The notes under the pieces were generated by a model that searched no databases, was not told where the DNA came from, and saw nothing but the letters and a program-made list of their open reading frames with translations. Shown one piece after another: positions 23,275-33,036 of a DNA stretch of 64,000 nucleotides (within the stretch, counting starts at the first letter, position 1; every line of letters begins with the position of its first letter). Made by a program: the position numbers and the translations under genes. This DNA is from Pirellulales bacterium. Its GTDB lineage: Bacteria; Planctomycetota; Planctomycetia; Pirellulales; JAICIG01. Location of the stretch: assembly GCA_035533075.1 (NCBI GenBank), contig DATLUO010000039.1, positions 54,433-118,432 on the forward strand, in the 5' to 3' direction.

Positions 23275-23970
23275 TCATTCATGTCCGCGCGAAGTGTAAC
23301 CCTTCCAGGCCAGCCCGACCTGGGCCGGCGGGTAGTTCCGAACGTCCCACAGGCCCGCGTCTGGCAGCAGCGCGAAATCGAACCGCTCGTCGGCCTCGAC
23401 CACCAACACGCTGTCCAGCGGGGCAGCCTCCCACAACTGCCTCACGACATGCAGTAATTCATCGCGGCGGCTCACATAAAACTCGTAGGGCGGAGAGCAA
23501 AACACGACCCAAGGTCCGGCATGGGCCAGCTCGATCAAACGGTCCGGGCGACGGAACCAGACGAAGGTGTCGGCCGGCAGCACGGCGCAGGCCCCGGCCA
23601 CGCCCAGCGTCGCGGCGTTGCGGCGAATGACGTCGGCCGTTGGAAAATGTTGCTCAAAGAACACCGCCGCCTTGGCACCGCGGCTGAGGGCCTCGAAACC
23701 AAGCGCCCCGGTTCCGGCAAACAGATCGATGGCCGTCGAACCCGACACGTCGCCCAACAGGTTAAAGACCGCCTCGCGAACGCGGTCTTTCATCGGCCGC
23801 GTCCGCGGGTCGCCCGTGCATTCCAGCCGCCGTCCGCGGAGCGAACCACCAATGATGCGCACGGAAATCGGCGCAGCTTGGGGAGTCGTTGCCTGCCGCG
23901 CGGTCGGTTTGCTCGCAGCCGGCCGGTCTGGAGAGGGTTTTTTGGGTCTGCGCGCCATGCCGCCGATCAT
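23275..23970 (-). CDS. rsmD: 16S rRNA (guanine-N2)-methyltransferase RsmD
   Basis: A 231-residue SAM-dependent methyltransferase that modifies G966 of 16S rRNA. RIIGGSLRGRRLE near residue 38, RPMKDRVREAVFNLL and the SAM motif IDLFAGTGALGFEALSRGA identify it. The catalytic tetrapeptide, normally (D/N)PPY, reads SPPY here. The first 35 residues are a Lys/Pro/Ala-rich extension. The ATG at 23970 overlaps the TolC-like gene's stop (ATGA), while a second ATG at 23958 is possible. The final codons and the TGA lie inside a sequence matching palindrome family D, so the C-terminal RGHE is repeat-derived. Confidence 0.9.
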   Translation of the reverse strand: MIGGMARRPKKPSPDRPAASKPTARQATTPQAAPISVRIIGGSLRGRRLECTGDPRTRPMKDRVREAVFNLLGDVSGSTAIDLFAGTGALGFEALSRGAKAAVFFEQHFPTADVIRRNAATLGVAGACAVLPADTFVWFRRPDRLIELAHAGPWVVFCSPPYEFYVSRRDELLHVVRQLWEAAPLDSVLVVEADERFDFALLPDAGLWDVRNYPPAQVGLAWKGYTSRGHE

Positions 23971-26426
23971 CGCAGCTTACGGCCGCTTCGCCAACCGCCA
24001 TCCGCCGGCACGAGCTGCACGGTGGCGGGAACCTGCGACTCTTCGCTCGGCGGATCATTGCCAAGCAGCTCATCGTCGAGTGGCTCATCGTCGAGCGGGC
24101 CGGGGTCCGACATCGCCGCGTCACCCGGCTCCGGCGGCTCCGGCGCTTCCAGGTCGGAGGCATCGTCGGACGGCCCGATCGCGCCCTGGTCATCCGCCTC
24201 CGGCAGGGGAGCGGTATCGCTGGGCGACGGCAAGTCCTCGCCTTGTCCGTCGGGGTTGTCGCCGTCGGGCATGGGCAGGTTGCCCGGCTCGTTGGCCGGC
24301 GAACCGTCGGGCGGCGTTTCCTGGCCCCCGGGCGGAGTCGCCGCCGGTGAACTCGACTCCGACGCGAAGAGCTGCCCGGGTTGGTCCATGAACTGCGGCA
24401 TGGCGCCCCGCGTCGCCACGTTGGGCCGCGTGAAGCCATAGTTGATATAGTGGGCCGAGTCGCGCTCGCGGGCCCGTTTGCGGGCGTCGAAGTAGGCCTT
24501 CGCCGGCCACGGACCCTCGGCCAGATAGACGCCGTCGTATTCCAACAGCGAGTTCTTGCGGTAGTGGACCTGGAGAATGGCCACGTTGTAATCGATCAAC
24601 GCCCGGTAGTAGGCGATCTCGGCATCGGCCAGGCGGCGCTGCGCGTCGAGCAGCATATCGAGCGTCGCCGTGCCCACGTCGTAAGATGCCTTGACCGCCT
24701 CCACTTGCTTGGCCGCCGCCACGCGACGATTGAAGGTGGTGCGGCTGACCTGATAGTTGCGGTCCAGATCGCGAATGGAGTTGGTCAGCACGTGCGAGAG
24801 TTCGAGCTCCTGGTCTTGCAAAAAGGCCCGCGATTGCGCCAGCACCAGCTCGGCGTTGCGCACGCCCGACATCGCCAGGCGAAAGCCGATGGGCATGGTG
24901 AAATTCAAACCAAGCTGCCAATTCTGATAGTTGCCGTTCCAAAGCGTGTTCCAGGCGCCGGAGTGGGGCAAGGCCGTGGCGGGGTTGAAAGAGACACCGT
25001 TGTAATTGACCAGGTCGTTGCCGAACCCGCCCCAATGGTACAGGGCCTGAGCGTCCAGGCGGGGCATCAGATAGTTACGCGACGCGATCAGTTTCAGCTC
25101 GTTTTGCTTGACCACGAACCGCTGCCGCCGCAGTTCGACGCTGCGCGTCAGGCCTTCGGTCAGCACGGCGTTCCAATCGAAGCGGACTTCCGCCGTGGTG
25201 GGGTCGTCGGAGGGGCGAATCAGCCGGCCGTCCGTGGGAGCCAGGCCCATCATGTAGCGCAACCGGCTTTCGGCCGTGTAGAGCAAGCCCAACGTGTTCT
25301 CCACCTGGGCGCGGAACAGGAAGTACTGCTCGCGAGCTTGGGCCTCCTTCTCGGCTTCGCCGCCTTTGGTGCCCGTGCGATAGAGTGCGTGGACTTTGCG
25401 CCAGGTCTGCAACGCGCTGTCGCGGCCGGCCTGTACGGCATTCAGGTTGCGGTAGTTGTAATAAAGGTCCCAATAAGCACGCTCCACGTCGCTGACCATG
25501 CCCCGCACGCCGGCCTCGAAATCGGCCAGCGTGATATCGACGTTCAAGCGGGCCAGCACGACGCCGTTGTAGGTGCCGGGCAGGCTGTTGGGGTTCAGCA
25601 CCGGCCCGGTCGTGGCTTGGCCGGCAAACAAGCCGACGTTGCTGTTCGGCCCGGCGATGCGGTTGAATTCCACGCCGGAGCCTTGCAGCAACGGATGGCG
25701 AAACTCCATTTCGACAGCCGGCGTGTATGCCTGATGGTAGAGGTTCGCCGCGCTGTTGTTGGCATTGTAATTCGTCAATTCTCGGAAGAAGACGCGATCG
25801 CCGGTGGCGGTCACTTTGCCGATTTCCGCTTGTTGCTGGGCGTAGTTCTGCTCGAAGACGATCGGCTGAAAGCCGGTGAAGTGCTGGTTCTGCGGAAAAT
25901 TGTTGTGCTGCCAGTACATCTGCGAATCGAGATAGGCGTCGAACTCGCTGAGGGCCGCTTCCACGCCGTTGCCGGTGTTGGTCTCCTGCATCGCCGGATT
26001 GTAGATCGTCTGGCTGGTTTGACTCGTTCCCAGGCTGGCCCCGGTACTTTGGCCCTGGGTCTGCAACAGGATGCCGGTGGGAGCGATCGTCTGGTTGGAT
26101 GCCGGCAAACCGGGCGTGAACAGCAAACCGCCCAAATTGCGCAGCACCTTGCTGTTCGCCAGGGCCGTCCGCATCGCCTCTTCCAGCGTGACATCCCAGA
26201 TTTCGTGGACTTCCGGATTGCTCAAGGTGAGCGGATCCTTGGCGTTCGCCACGTCGTCGATGCGGTCGGTTTCCACATCCGGATACTCGATCTGGGTCGC
26301 CATGCCGCGGTAATGCGACATGTCTTTGTCGTTGAACAAGTAGACGGGCTTGCTGGGAGTGCAGCCCGTGGCGAGCGTGGCGATGCAGGTGACAAGTGCC
26401 ACACGTGCGCGAAGTCGGCGGTTCAT
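23967..26426 (-). CDS. TolC-family outer membrane lipoprotein
   Basis: An 819-residue member of the outer membrane efflux protein family. A lipoprotein signal (TLATGC, Cys at about 22) opens it. The two TolC-type halves follow: a helical-barrel repeat around residues 290-440 (ADFEAGVRGMVSDVERAYWDLYYNYRNL) and another around 500-640 (YDVGTATLDMLLDAQRRLADAEIAYYRALIDYN split here in mid-helix). The last 130 residues are a Pro/Asp/Glu/Gly-rich disordered tail, unusual for TolC and perhaps a periplasmic tether. It is a single-gene efflux channel, with no adaptor or pump next to it. It overlaps rsmD by four bases. Confidence 0.88.
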   Translation of the reverse strand: MNRRLRARVALVTCIATLATGCTPSKPVYLFNDKDMSHYRGMATQIEYPDVETDRIDDVANAKDPLTLSNPEVHEIWDVTLEEAMRTALANSKVLRNLGGLLFTPGLPASNQTIAPTGILLQTQGQSTGASLGTSQTSQTIYNPAMQETNTGNGVEAALSEFDAYLDSQMYWQHNNFPQNQHFTGFQPIVFEQNYAQQQAEIGKVTATGDRVFFRELTNYNANNSAANLYHQAYTPAVEMEFRHPLLQGSGVEFNRIAGPNSNVGLFAGQATTGPVLNPNSLPGTYNGVVLARLNVDITLADFEAGVRGMVSDVERAYWDLYYNYRNLNAVQAGRDSALQTWRKVHALYRTGTKGGEAEKEAQAREQYFLFRAQVENTLGLLYTAESRLRYMMGLAPTDGRLIRPSDDPTTAEVRFDWNAVLTEGLTRSVELRRQRFVVKQNELKLIASRNYLMPRLDAQALYHWGGFGNDLVNYNGVSFNPATALPHSGAWNTLWNGNYQNWQLGLNFTMPIGFRLAMSGVRNAELVLAQSRAFLQDQELELSHVLTNSIRDLDRNYQVSRTTFNRRVAAAKQVEAVKASYDVGTATLDMLLDAQRRLADAEIAYYRALIDYNVAILQVHYRKNSLLEYDGVYLAEGPWPAKAYFDARKRARERDSAHYINYGFTRPNVATRGAMPQFMDQPGQLFASESSSPAATPPGGQETPPDGSPANEPGNLPMPDGDNPDGQGEDLPSPSDTAPLPEADDQGAIGPSDDASDLEAPEPPEPGDAAMSDPGPLDDEPLDDELLGNDPPSEESQVPATVQLVPADGGWRSGRKLR

Positions 26427-26707
26427 CGATTTGCAACCCTGGTCCGCTTTGCATTTTGCCCGGCAGCACGCTTCATGCGCAGCGCGGGCGGAATATCCAG
26501 CAAAGCTTGTATCGGCGGCACAACCGGCAAACTTGGATGATTCTATTTATCCAGAAAGATCACCAGAACGGGACAAGTCGGTACAAACATCGCATCTTAA
26601 CACAAATGCCCTTTGGCAAACTACCGTATCGCCGGCCCTTGCGAAGCTTGCGGCGCACCGCTTAACTTGATACGAATGCCCGCCTCATACTCAACCGGCC
26701 GATAGCC
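26427..26707. promoter_or_regulatory. Divergent promoter region between TolC-like and M19 genes
   Basis: A 281-base gap between divergently transcribed genes that must hold two promoters. I see no coding sequence, no large palindrome and no convincing pair of consensus boxes. The AT content rises around 26530-26630, the likely promoter zone. Confidence 0.4.
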
Positions 26708-27778
26708 ATGCTGATCTTCGATGCCCATCTCGACCTGAGCATGAATGCCCTGGAGTGGAACCGCGACCTGACGCGGCCGGTGAGCGAAATTCGCCGGCGC
26801 GAGGCCGGTCACACCGACAAGGTCGACCGCGGCCGAGGCACCGTCTCGCTGCCGGACATGCGAAGGGGCCAGGTCGGCCTGTGCGTGGCCACGCTTATCG
26901 CCCGCCATGTCAAACCCGACAATCCGTTGCCCGGCTGGCATAGCCCGGAAATCGCCTGGGCCCAGACCCAAGGACAACTCGCCTGGTATCGCGCCATGGA
27001 AGAGCAAGGCGAAATGGTGCAAATCGCCGACCGGCGATCGCTCGACCGGCACGTGGCCCTCTGGCAAGACACACCGCCGGACCGGACGCCGATCGGTTAC
27101 GTGCTGAGCCTGGAAGGGGCCGATTCCATCCTCACGCCCGCCAGGCTCGAACGCTCCTATGCCCAAGGCCTGAGAGCCGTCGGGCCCGCGCACTACGGGC
27201 CGGGCACTTATGCTTTTGGCACGCATTCGTCGGGCGGCCTCGGCGCGGCCGGCCGCGAACTGCTCGCCGAAATGGACCGCCTGGGCATCATCCTGGATGC
27301 CACGCACCTTTGCGACGTCAGCTTTTGGGAAGCGCTCGATCATTTTCAGGGGCCGGTCTGGGCCAGTCATTCCAATTGCCGGTCGCTGGTGCCGGAAGAG
27401 CGGCAGTTCAGCGACCAACAGATCAAGGCCCTCGTGGCCCGGGGCGCGGTGATCGGCGCGGCGCTCGACGCCTGGATGATGGTGCCCGACTGGATTCGCG
27501 GCAAGACCTTGCCCGAAGAGGCGGGCGTCAAGCTGGAACATATCGTCGATCATATCGACCACGTCTGCCAGTTGGCGGGCAATGCGCAGCACGCGGCGAT
27601 CGGCACCGACCTGGACGGCGGTTTTGGCCGCGAGCAGTCTCCGTTCGATCTCGACACGATCGCCGACCTCGCGCGCGTGCCCGACCTGTTGCGCCACCGC
27701 GGCTACCGCGAGTCCGACGTCGAGGCAGTCATGCACGACAACTGGATTCGCTTTTTGCGGTCGGCCTGGCGCGAATAG
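26708..27778 (+). CDS. Membrane dipeptidase family protein (peptidase M19)
   Basis: A 356-residue TIM-barrel metallopeptidase of family M19 (renal dipeptidase). Metal ligands are present: the HxD of DAHLDL near residue 6-8, Glu in LSLEGAD near 135, His in LDATHLCD near 197, His in VWASHSNCRS near 218, and Asp in IGTDLDGG. The family cleaves dipeptides including D-amino-acid-containing ones. There is no signal peptide, so it is cytoplasmic. It is a single gene, divergent from the TolC-like gene and convergent with the FKBP gene 27 bases away. Substrate could be a peptidoglycan-derived dipeptide, which is inference. Confidence 0.9.
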   Translation: MLIFDAHLDLSMNALEWNRDLTRPVSEIRRREAGHTDKVDRGRGTVSLPDMRRGQVGLCVATLIARHVKPDNPLPGWHSPEIAWAQTQGQLAWYRAMEEQGEMVQIADRRSLDRHVALWQDTPPDRTPIGYVLSLEGADSILTPARLERSYAQGLRAVGPAHYGPGTYAFGTHSSGGLGAAGRELLAEMDRLGIILDATHLCDVSFWEALDHFQGPVWASHSNCRSLVPEERQFSDQQIKALVARGAVIGAALDAWMMVPDWIRGKTLPEEAGVKLEHIVDHIDHVCQLAGNAQHAAIGTDLDGGFGREQSPFDLDTIADLARVPDLLRHRGYRESDVEAVMHDNWIRFLRSAWRE

Positions 27779-27805
27779 CGTGGATTCGGATTCTGTCGGG
27801 TGGGA

Positions 27806-28687
27806 CTATTTGAGCGTCGGCAGCGAGGGGTTTCCTTTCTCGACGCCCAGCAACTCCACTTCGAACACGAGCGTGGCGTTGGGCGGGATGCCGCCGTTGC
27901 CGGCACCCTGCTCACCATAAGCCAGCCCGGAGGGAATAAAGAGTTGCCATTTGTCGCCCACCTTCATTAATTGCAGTGCTTCGGTCCAACCCGGAATCAC
28001 GCGGTTCACGGGGAACGAAGCCGGCTGACCGCGGCGGTAGGAGCTGTCGAATTCGTTTCCGTTGAGGAGCGTTCCCTTGTAGTGCGCCTTCACGGTGTCG
28101 GTTTTTTTGGGCGTTTCGCCTTTGCCGCTTTTCAACACTTTGTATTGCAGCCCGCTGGGCAACGTCTTCACGCCCTCTTTCTTCTTGTTCTGTGCCAGAA
28201 AGGCCTTGCCTTCTTCTTTGTTCTTGGCACCCAGCTCGCGCAGCTTGGCAGTGCGCTTTTCCTGGACCAGCTTTTGAATCTCGGGCATGGCGTCCGTGCG
28301 GTCCTTTTCGCTCATCGTGGGCTCTTTGCCTTCCATAGCGTCTTTGAAAGCGGCTAACACGATCTCCTCGTCGAGATCGATCCCGATGTCGCTAAACTGA
28401 GCGACTTGCTTGCCCAGTTCATAGCCCTGCATATAGCTGAGCGCCTTGAGTAACCGGGCCTCGTCGGCCGTGGTCAGCTTCAGGCCAGTGCCCTTCTTCT
28501 TCGGCGCCGGCTTTTCGTCCTGGTCTGCGTCGGCGTCGTCATTGTCGGCCGGCTGCGCGTCAGCCGCGTCGCGCGCTGGCTTGGCGGCGGCCGGCGCGGT
28601 GACGTTTTTCTTCTGCGGCGGATCCGCGGCGAAGGCAAAGGCCCCGGCCATCGCCAGCATGAAACATGAAAACAGAAACAATCTCAT
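27806..28687 (-). CDS. Secreted FKBP-type peptidyl-prolyl isomerase (FkpA/Mip-like)
   Basis: A 293-residue periplasmic proline isomerase. A signal peptide ends near residue 20 (AFAFA), then an Ala/Asp/Lys-rich acidic linker to about 70, an FKBP N-terminal dimerisation domain (LLKALSYMQGYELGKQ to KEEGKAFLAQNKKKEGVKTLPSGLQYKV) and the C-terminal FKBP fold with VKAHYKGTLLNGNEFDSSY and IPSGLAYGEQGAG...NATLVFEVELL. It helps fold envelope proteins. AGAGGA precedes the ATG at 28687. The linker is longer than in enterobacterial FkpA. It lies 26 bases after trpE on the same strand, though coupling is not implied. Confidence 0.92.
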   Translation of the reverse strand: MRLFLFSCFMLAMAGAFAFAADPPQKKNVTAPAAAKPARDAADAQPADNDDADADQDEKPAPKKKGTGLKLTTADEARLLKALSYMQGYELGKQVAQFSDIGIDLDEEIVLAAFKDAMEGKEPTMSEKDRTDAMPEIQKLVQEKRTAKLRELGAKNKEEGKAFLAQNKKKEGVKTLPSGLQYKVLKSGKGETPKKTDTVKAHYKGTLLNGNEFDSSYRRGQPASFPVNRVIPGWTEALQLMKVGDKWQLFIPSGLAYGEQGAGNGGIPPNATLVFEVELLGVEKGNPSLPTLK

Positions 28688-28712
28688 GAGAGCAGTCCTC
28701 TTCTGATAAGGG

Positions 28713-30230
28713 TTAGGATTCGTCGGCCACGCGCCGCTGCGTGATTTCGATGGCTTTCAGCAGGCCGCGGGCCTTGTTCAACGTTTCTTGATATTCGCTG
28801 GCCGGCAGGCTGTCGGCCACGATGCCCGCCCCGGCTTGCACATACGCCCGCTCGCCCTTGAGCACCATCGTTCGCAGGGCGATGCAGGTGTCCATGTTTC
28901 CGCTGAAATCGAAGTAACCGACCGCCCCGGCGTAGGGTCCGCGGCGGTGCGGCTCCAGTTCGTCGATGATCTGCATGGCCCGCACCTTGGGCGCGCCCGA
29001 CACCGTGCCCGCCGGCAGACAGGCCCGCAAAGCATCGAAGGCGTCGCGCCCCTCGGCCAACTGCCCCGTCACATTCGACGTGATATGCATCACGTGGCTA
29101 TAGCGTTCGATCGTCATCACGTCGGTCAGCTCGACCGATCCGTAGCGGGCCACACGCCCCACGTCGTTGCGGCCCAAGTCGACCAGCATTACGTGTTCGG
29201 CACGCTCCTTGGGATCGGCGAGCAATTCTTTCGCCAAGCGGCGATCTTCTTCCTCGGTTTTGCCGCGTTGGCGCGTGCCCGCCAAGGGCCGCACCGTCAC
29301 TTGGCCATCCACCACGCGCACCAGGATTTCGGGCGAGCTGCCCACCAACGTGGTCTGCGGCAGCCGCAAGTAGAACATGAACGGACTGGGATTGACCACC
29401 CTCAGCGTGCGATAAATCTCGAATGGCGGGGCTGCGACGGAGATCTCCAGCCGCTGGCTGAGCACCACCTGAAAGATGTCGCCGGCCCGAATATACTCCA
29501 GGCACTTTTCGACCGCCCGCTCGAAGCTCGGCCGGTCGAAGTTCGACTGATATTGGACGTGCGGCTCGCCCCCCAGGTCGATGTCGGCCAGGCACAGCTT
29601 GCCTTCGACCGCCGCCAGCCGCGCCACCAGCCGGTCGACCCGCTCGCAGCCCGCGGCATATTCGTCGGCCAAGGCGGCATCGTCGCCACTGACGCGGGCC
29701 ATCGCCACCACCAGCATCGTCTTGCGCACGTTGTCGAAGACCACCATGTGATCGAAAAAGGCGAAGGCCAGGTCGGGCAACTGGCGGTCGTCGGCCGGCG
29801 GATGCGGCAAGTGCTCGGTGTAGCGCACCGTGTCGTAGCCGGCGTAGCCGACCGCGCCACCGCAGAAGGGCGGCAATTCGGCTAGCGTGGCCGCTCTCAC
29901 CGACGCGATCCGCCGCCGCAGCTCTTCCAGCGGATCGGCCGATTCGAACTCCTCGACACGCGCGGGACCGGCGGCATTCGGCGCCGTGACGACGACGCGC
30001 CGCCCCCAGGCCTCGATCAACAGAAAGGGATCGCCGGCCAGAAAGCTGTAGCGGCCCACTTTTTCGCCGCCGATCACGCTTTCGAACAGGCAGGCGCAAC
30101 TGCCGCTGTCGAGCTTGCGAAAGGCGGTCACGGGCGTGAGCATATCGCCGGCGAGCTGCCGATAGACCGGCACAAGCTGCACGCCCCGCGCGATGCGGCG
30201 GAAAGCGTCGAAATCGGGAAAATACATCAT
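28713..30230 (-). CDS. trpE: Anthranilate synthase component I
   Basis: A 505-residue chorismate-utilising enzyme, component I of anthranilate synthase, which converts chorismate and ammonia or glutamine to anthranilate for tryptophan synthesis. The N-terminal regulatory domain contains [13 protein letters not shown], and the chorismate-binding core has [30 protein letters not shown] and the ending [21 protein letters not shown]. The length is that of TrpE rather than PabB. The start is taken at the ATG pair 30230/30227. No trpG or other trp gene adjoins it, so the pathway genes are scattered. An aminodeoxychorismate synthase role is less likely but not excluded. Confidence 0.92.
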   Translation of the reverse strand: MMYFPDFDAFRRIARGVQLVPVYRQLAGDMLTPVTAFRKLDSGSCACLFESVIGGEKVGRYSFLAGDPFLLIEAWGRRVVVTAPNAAGPARVEEFESADPLEELRRRIASVRAATLAELPPFCGGAVGYAGYDTVRYTEHLPHPPADDRQLPDLAFAFFDHMVVFDNVRKTMLVVAMARVSGDDAALADEYAAGCERVDRLVARLAAVEGKLCLADIDLGGEPHVQYQSNFDRPSFERAVEKCLEYIRAGDIFQVVLSQRLEISVAAPPFEIYRTLRVVNPSPFMFYLRLPQTTLVGSSPEILVRVVDGQVTVRPLAGTRQRGKTEEEDRRLAKELLADPKERAEHVMLVDLGRNDVGRVARYGSVELTDVMTIERYSHVMHITSNVTGQLAEGRDAFDALRACLPAGTVSGAPKVRAMQIIDELEPHRRGPYAGAVGYFDFSGNMDTCIALRTMVLKGERAYVQAGAGIVADSLPASEYQETLNKARGLLKAIEITQRRVADES

Positions 30231-30406
30231 GCCGGATCGGCCCACCGCGGCGGGATTGCTCCGGACATCGCTGGCGGCGTATCAAGTCATCGTTCAGGGG
30301 CGTAATGCTTCCAGCTTAGCAGCGGGGCGGGGCCAGGGCAACTTGCCGCCGTCGCCCGGCAGCGAAAGTGGCGCCTTTTGAACCGCGATTAACACGGGGT
30401 TCCGCC

Positions 30407-30563
30407 CTATTTCTTCTTGGGCTTGACGAAGAGCGGCTTCAAGGGGAGGGAAAACCCCGGCAGGACGTCGCCGCCGGTCAGGGTCGCGTTTTCGTCGAGC
30501 AGGGTTGAAGCGTCTTTGCCGGTAAACACTTCAATGGTCTTTTTGCGCGGCTCCTTCTCCCCG
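30407..30563 (-). pseudogene. C-terminal remnant of a Uma2-family nuclease gene
   Basis: About 50 codons read KTIEVFTGKDASTLLDENATL, then GGDVLPGFSLPLKPLF and a Lys-rich end with a TAG stop at 30407. The VLPGFxLPLxxLF ending is typical of Uma2 (DUF820) proteins, a PD-(D/E)XK-related family abundant in planctomycetes and cyanobacteria. The catalytic part is absent. The fragment begins right behind the stop codon of the PpiD-like gene, so a deletion may have joined them. The gap 30231-30406 holds nothing else I can name. Confidence 0.6.
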
Positions 30564-30565
30564 CC

Positions 30566-32890
30566 TTACTCTTGCCGGCGCCGGCCGTCGGTGTCTTTCC
30601 AGGCCAGATGGGCCTCGGCCTCGATTCCCTTGATCCAGGCTCTCTGTACCTCCGCCTGGTCTTCCTGCGCCACCTCGTTGTAAAGCGGAAAGGGATCGGC
30701 CAGAAAGCCCGCCCTGAGAACTTCGCGAGCGGGCTCGACGCTGACGACGCGCACCACATAGGCCGCGGTCTGCGGCTGGTTCATCGCCTCGCCGGCCGAA
30801 CCCACGCTGAGGCTGAACACCTCGCGCATGAAATCGGCGCCCGGCGCCTCGACGCCTTCGACTTCGCTGATCCTGAGCGGCGACCGGTTGTCGGCGTTGG
30901 CGCTGCCGCGCGTCAGCCAGGAGAAGGCCGGCGTCTCGGCGACCGTCAGCCCCGCGCGGTCGGCCAACAGATCCTTCAGCGGCTTGCCGGCCTTGTTGGC
31001 CTCCTCGGCCAGTTTCTTGGCCTTGGCCACGGCCAGATCGCGGGCCTTCGTCATCTTCCAGGCGCGGAGAACTTTCGAGCGCACGTCGGCGAACTCCGGC
31101 ACGTACGCATCGACCTCTTCCGTCTTCCACACCAAGTAACGGTTCGCCTCCACGTCCTGCACCGTGGTGCTTTGGAACTTCGCCATGGCCCGATAGGCGA
31201 TAAACAAGAAGGCCGCGCTCCCCTGATCGCCCCGCGCTTCGGCCAGATCGGGATACTTCTCCTTGAACTCGCGCTGGGTGAGCATGCCCGTCTGCATTTC
31301 CGTCAGCCCTTGGGCCTCGGCAAGCTTATCGAGGCCGGGCATCTTGGTTTCGGCCTCATCGGCGTCGAGGTGGCGGCTGAACTTGCGCATTTTGTCGCGC
31401 ACGACTTGCAGCGCCGCGTCGATCTTCTGGTTCGCCTTCTCGCGGGCCAGCTCTTTGCGGATCTCGTTCTCGACCTTCCACAGCGGCGCGTGTTTGGGAT
31501 GCGGTCCCTGACGGATGTCTCGCCGCAGCAGGTACTCGTCGGTGATCGGCGGTGCCACGGCTGGGCGCTTCGTGGTCTTGGGCTTTTTGCCGACCGTCGG
31601 CTCATCGGGCGACATGGCGGCGGCGCCGTCCTTGTCGGACCCGGCCGGTTTGCCGGTGTCGTGGGGCGATGCGGCGGGCTGCTCGACATCCGGGCTTGGC
31701 TTGGTATCGGCGGACGGCTCTTCTTCATCGGCGGCCAGCAGGCCGGCAACTGCCGCCGTCGGACCAGCGAGTAATTCGGCAACGTGACGCTTTGCACGCC
31801 ATAGCGACGATTGCGGCTTTTTGTTCTCGCCCGCTTTCTTGTCGCCGCCTTGTTCGTCCGTCGGCTTCTGTTCGCCGTCGGTGGCCTCGTCGGTTTTCGC
31901 TTTGTCGGCGCCGTCGTCGGCCGGCTTCTCGGCTGGTTCCTTCTCGTCCGACTCCGAAGGCTTTTTCTCCTCGTCCGGCGTAGACTCGTCGTCTTCGTCG
32001 GACAGCGCGTATTGGTCCCACAAGTAGCGTGTGTCTTTGAACTTTTCGTAATGCTCTTTGATCTCGTCCTCGGTTACGGCGGCCTCGTCCAAGAACTTCT
32101 CGAACTGGGCGACGACGACTTGAAAGGCGGCTTTCTTGGGTTCCTTGAAGCCCGGCGTGGGCGAGGCCGGATCGGGTTCCTGCTCCTTGTGAGCGTCGAA
32201 GAACGCTTGCAGGTCTTCCGTCGGCGCGTCGGCCACTTCGCCAATGAAATCTTCGACGCGCACGGGAGCGACTTCCACGCTGGCCCGTTGCTTTTGCCGG
32301 CGGTAATAGTCCCAGCGCTGGGCGGGCGTGGATTGCCCGGCGCCGGCAAGCGAAATGTCGCGCAGCCGTTTGGCCATCAGCTCGCCGCGCAGCGCCTCGA
32401 ATAACTGGGGCTGAGTCGCGCCCAGTTGCTTTACGATGTCGTTGAAGACTTGCGGTTTGATCTGATCGTTCGTGAAGTCGCGGAGGTATTTATTGATGGC
32501 GCCGTCGCTGATGACCATCCCCATTCGCCGTGCGCGCTCGTCGAGCACCCACATTTCGACGACCGCTTCTTCCGTCGCGGGGCCAAACACGCGAGCGGCA
32601 ATCTGCTGTGCGAAGATCTCGGCAAAATTGGCCGGCATCTTCGCTCCCGCAGTCCAGCACTCGGCCAGAAAATTGATGGCCAGCCGGCGGCGGTTCATCA
32701 ACTGCCGCACTTCGCTGTCGCGGAGTGCGTGGTCGTAAGCCGTGGCCACGACCGGATCTTGCGATTGCTGCATGCGGTCCGAATCCATCGACACCAGGCC
32801 GCCGACGGAGAACCCCACCATGCACATGATCGCCAACAGCGCGTACATGGCTTTTTGGTGCTTGCGGAATACATTGAAGGGCGACGACAT
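30566..32890 (-). CDS. PpiD/SurA-like membrane-anchored chaperone
   Basis: A 774-residue protein with a single N-terminal membrane helix (about 15-35, AMYALLAIMCMVGFSVGGLV) and a SurA_N-like helical region (VVATAYDHALRDSEVRQLMNRR, then VFGPATEEAVVEMWVLDERARRMGM). The centre (about 300-440) is a Glu/Asp/Lys/Pro-rich disordered linker. The C-terminal region is helical and charged, with a weakly PPIase-like end. Planctomycete homologues are annotated as PpiD-like peptidyl-prolyl isomerases, but I cannot see the parvulin active-site motif, so it may be a pure chaperone. The ATG at 32890 begins the membrane-anchor region. Divergent from topA across 146 bases. Confidence 0.72.
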   Translation of the reverse strand: MSSPFNVFRKHQKAMYALLAIMCMVGFSVGGLVSMDSDRMQQSQDPVVATAYDHALRDSEVRQLMNRRRLAINFLAECWTAGAKMPANFAEIFAQQIAARVFGPATEEAVVEMWVLDERARRMGMVISDGAINKYLRDFTNDQIKPQVFNDIVKQLGATQPQLFEALRGELMAKRLRDISLAGAGQSTPAQRWDYYRRQKQRASVEVAPVRVEDFIGEVADAPTEDLQAFFDAHKEQEPDPASPTPGFKEPKKAAFQVVVAQFEKFLDEAAVTEDEIKEHYEKFKDTRYLWDQYALSDEDDESTPDEEKKPSESDEKEPAEKPADDGADKAKTDEATDGEQKPTDEQGGDKKAGENKKPQSSLWRAKRHVAELLAGPTAAVAGLLAADEEEPSADTKPSPDVEQPAASPHDTGKPAGSDKDGAAAMSPDEPTVGKKPKTTKRPAVAPPITDEYLLRRDIRQGPHPKHAPLWKVENEIRKELAREKANQKIDAALQVVRDKMRKFSRHLDADEAETKMPGLDKLAEAQGLTEMQTGMLTQREFKEKYPDLAEARGDQGSAAFLFIAYRAMAKFQSTTVQDVEANRYLVWKTEEVDAYVPEFADVRSKVLRAWKMTKARDLAVAKAKKLAEEANKAGKPLKDLLADRAGLTVAETPAFSWLTRGSANADNRSPLRISEVEGVEAPGADFMREVFSLSVGSAGEAMNQPQTAAYVVRVVSVEPAREVLRAGFLADPFPLYNEVAQEDQAEVQRAWIKGIEAEAHLAWKDTDGRRRQE

Positions 32891-33036
32891 CTTGACAGCC
32901 AGGTAGGGCAAATACTAATGAGTGAACGAAACCACGCGAACTTCCGTGGCGGTGCATTTTAGGCCGTGTTGACGTAAATGCAATCCCAAGAACGAAGTAG
33001 GACGCCTCGAACCACCCTTTTCAATGGCTAAAAAGC

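Noticed and set aside
24381..26540. A 719-codon open frame antisense to the TolC-like gene
   Set aside because: The TolC halves and lipobox are on the minus strand. The antisense frame lacks any recognisable domain.
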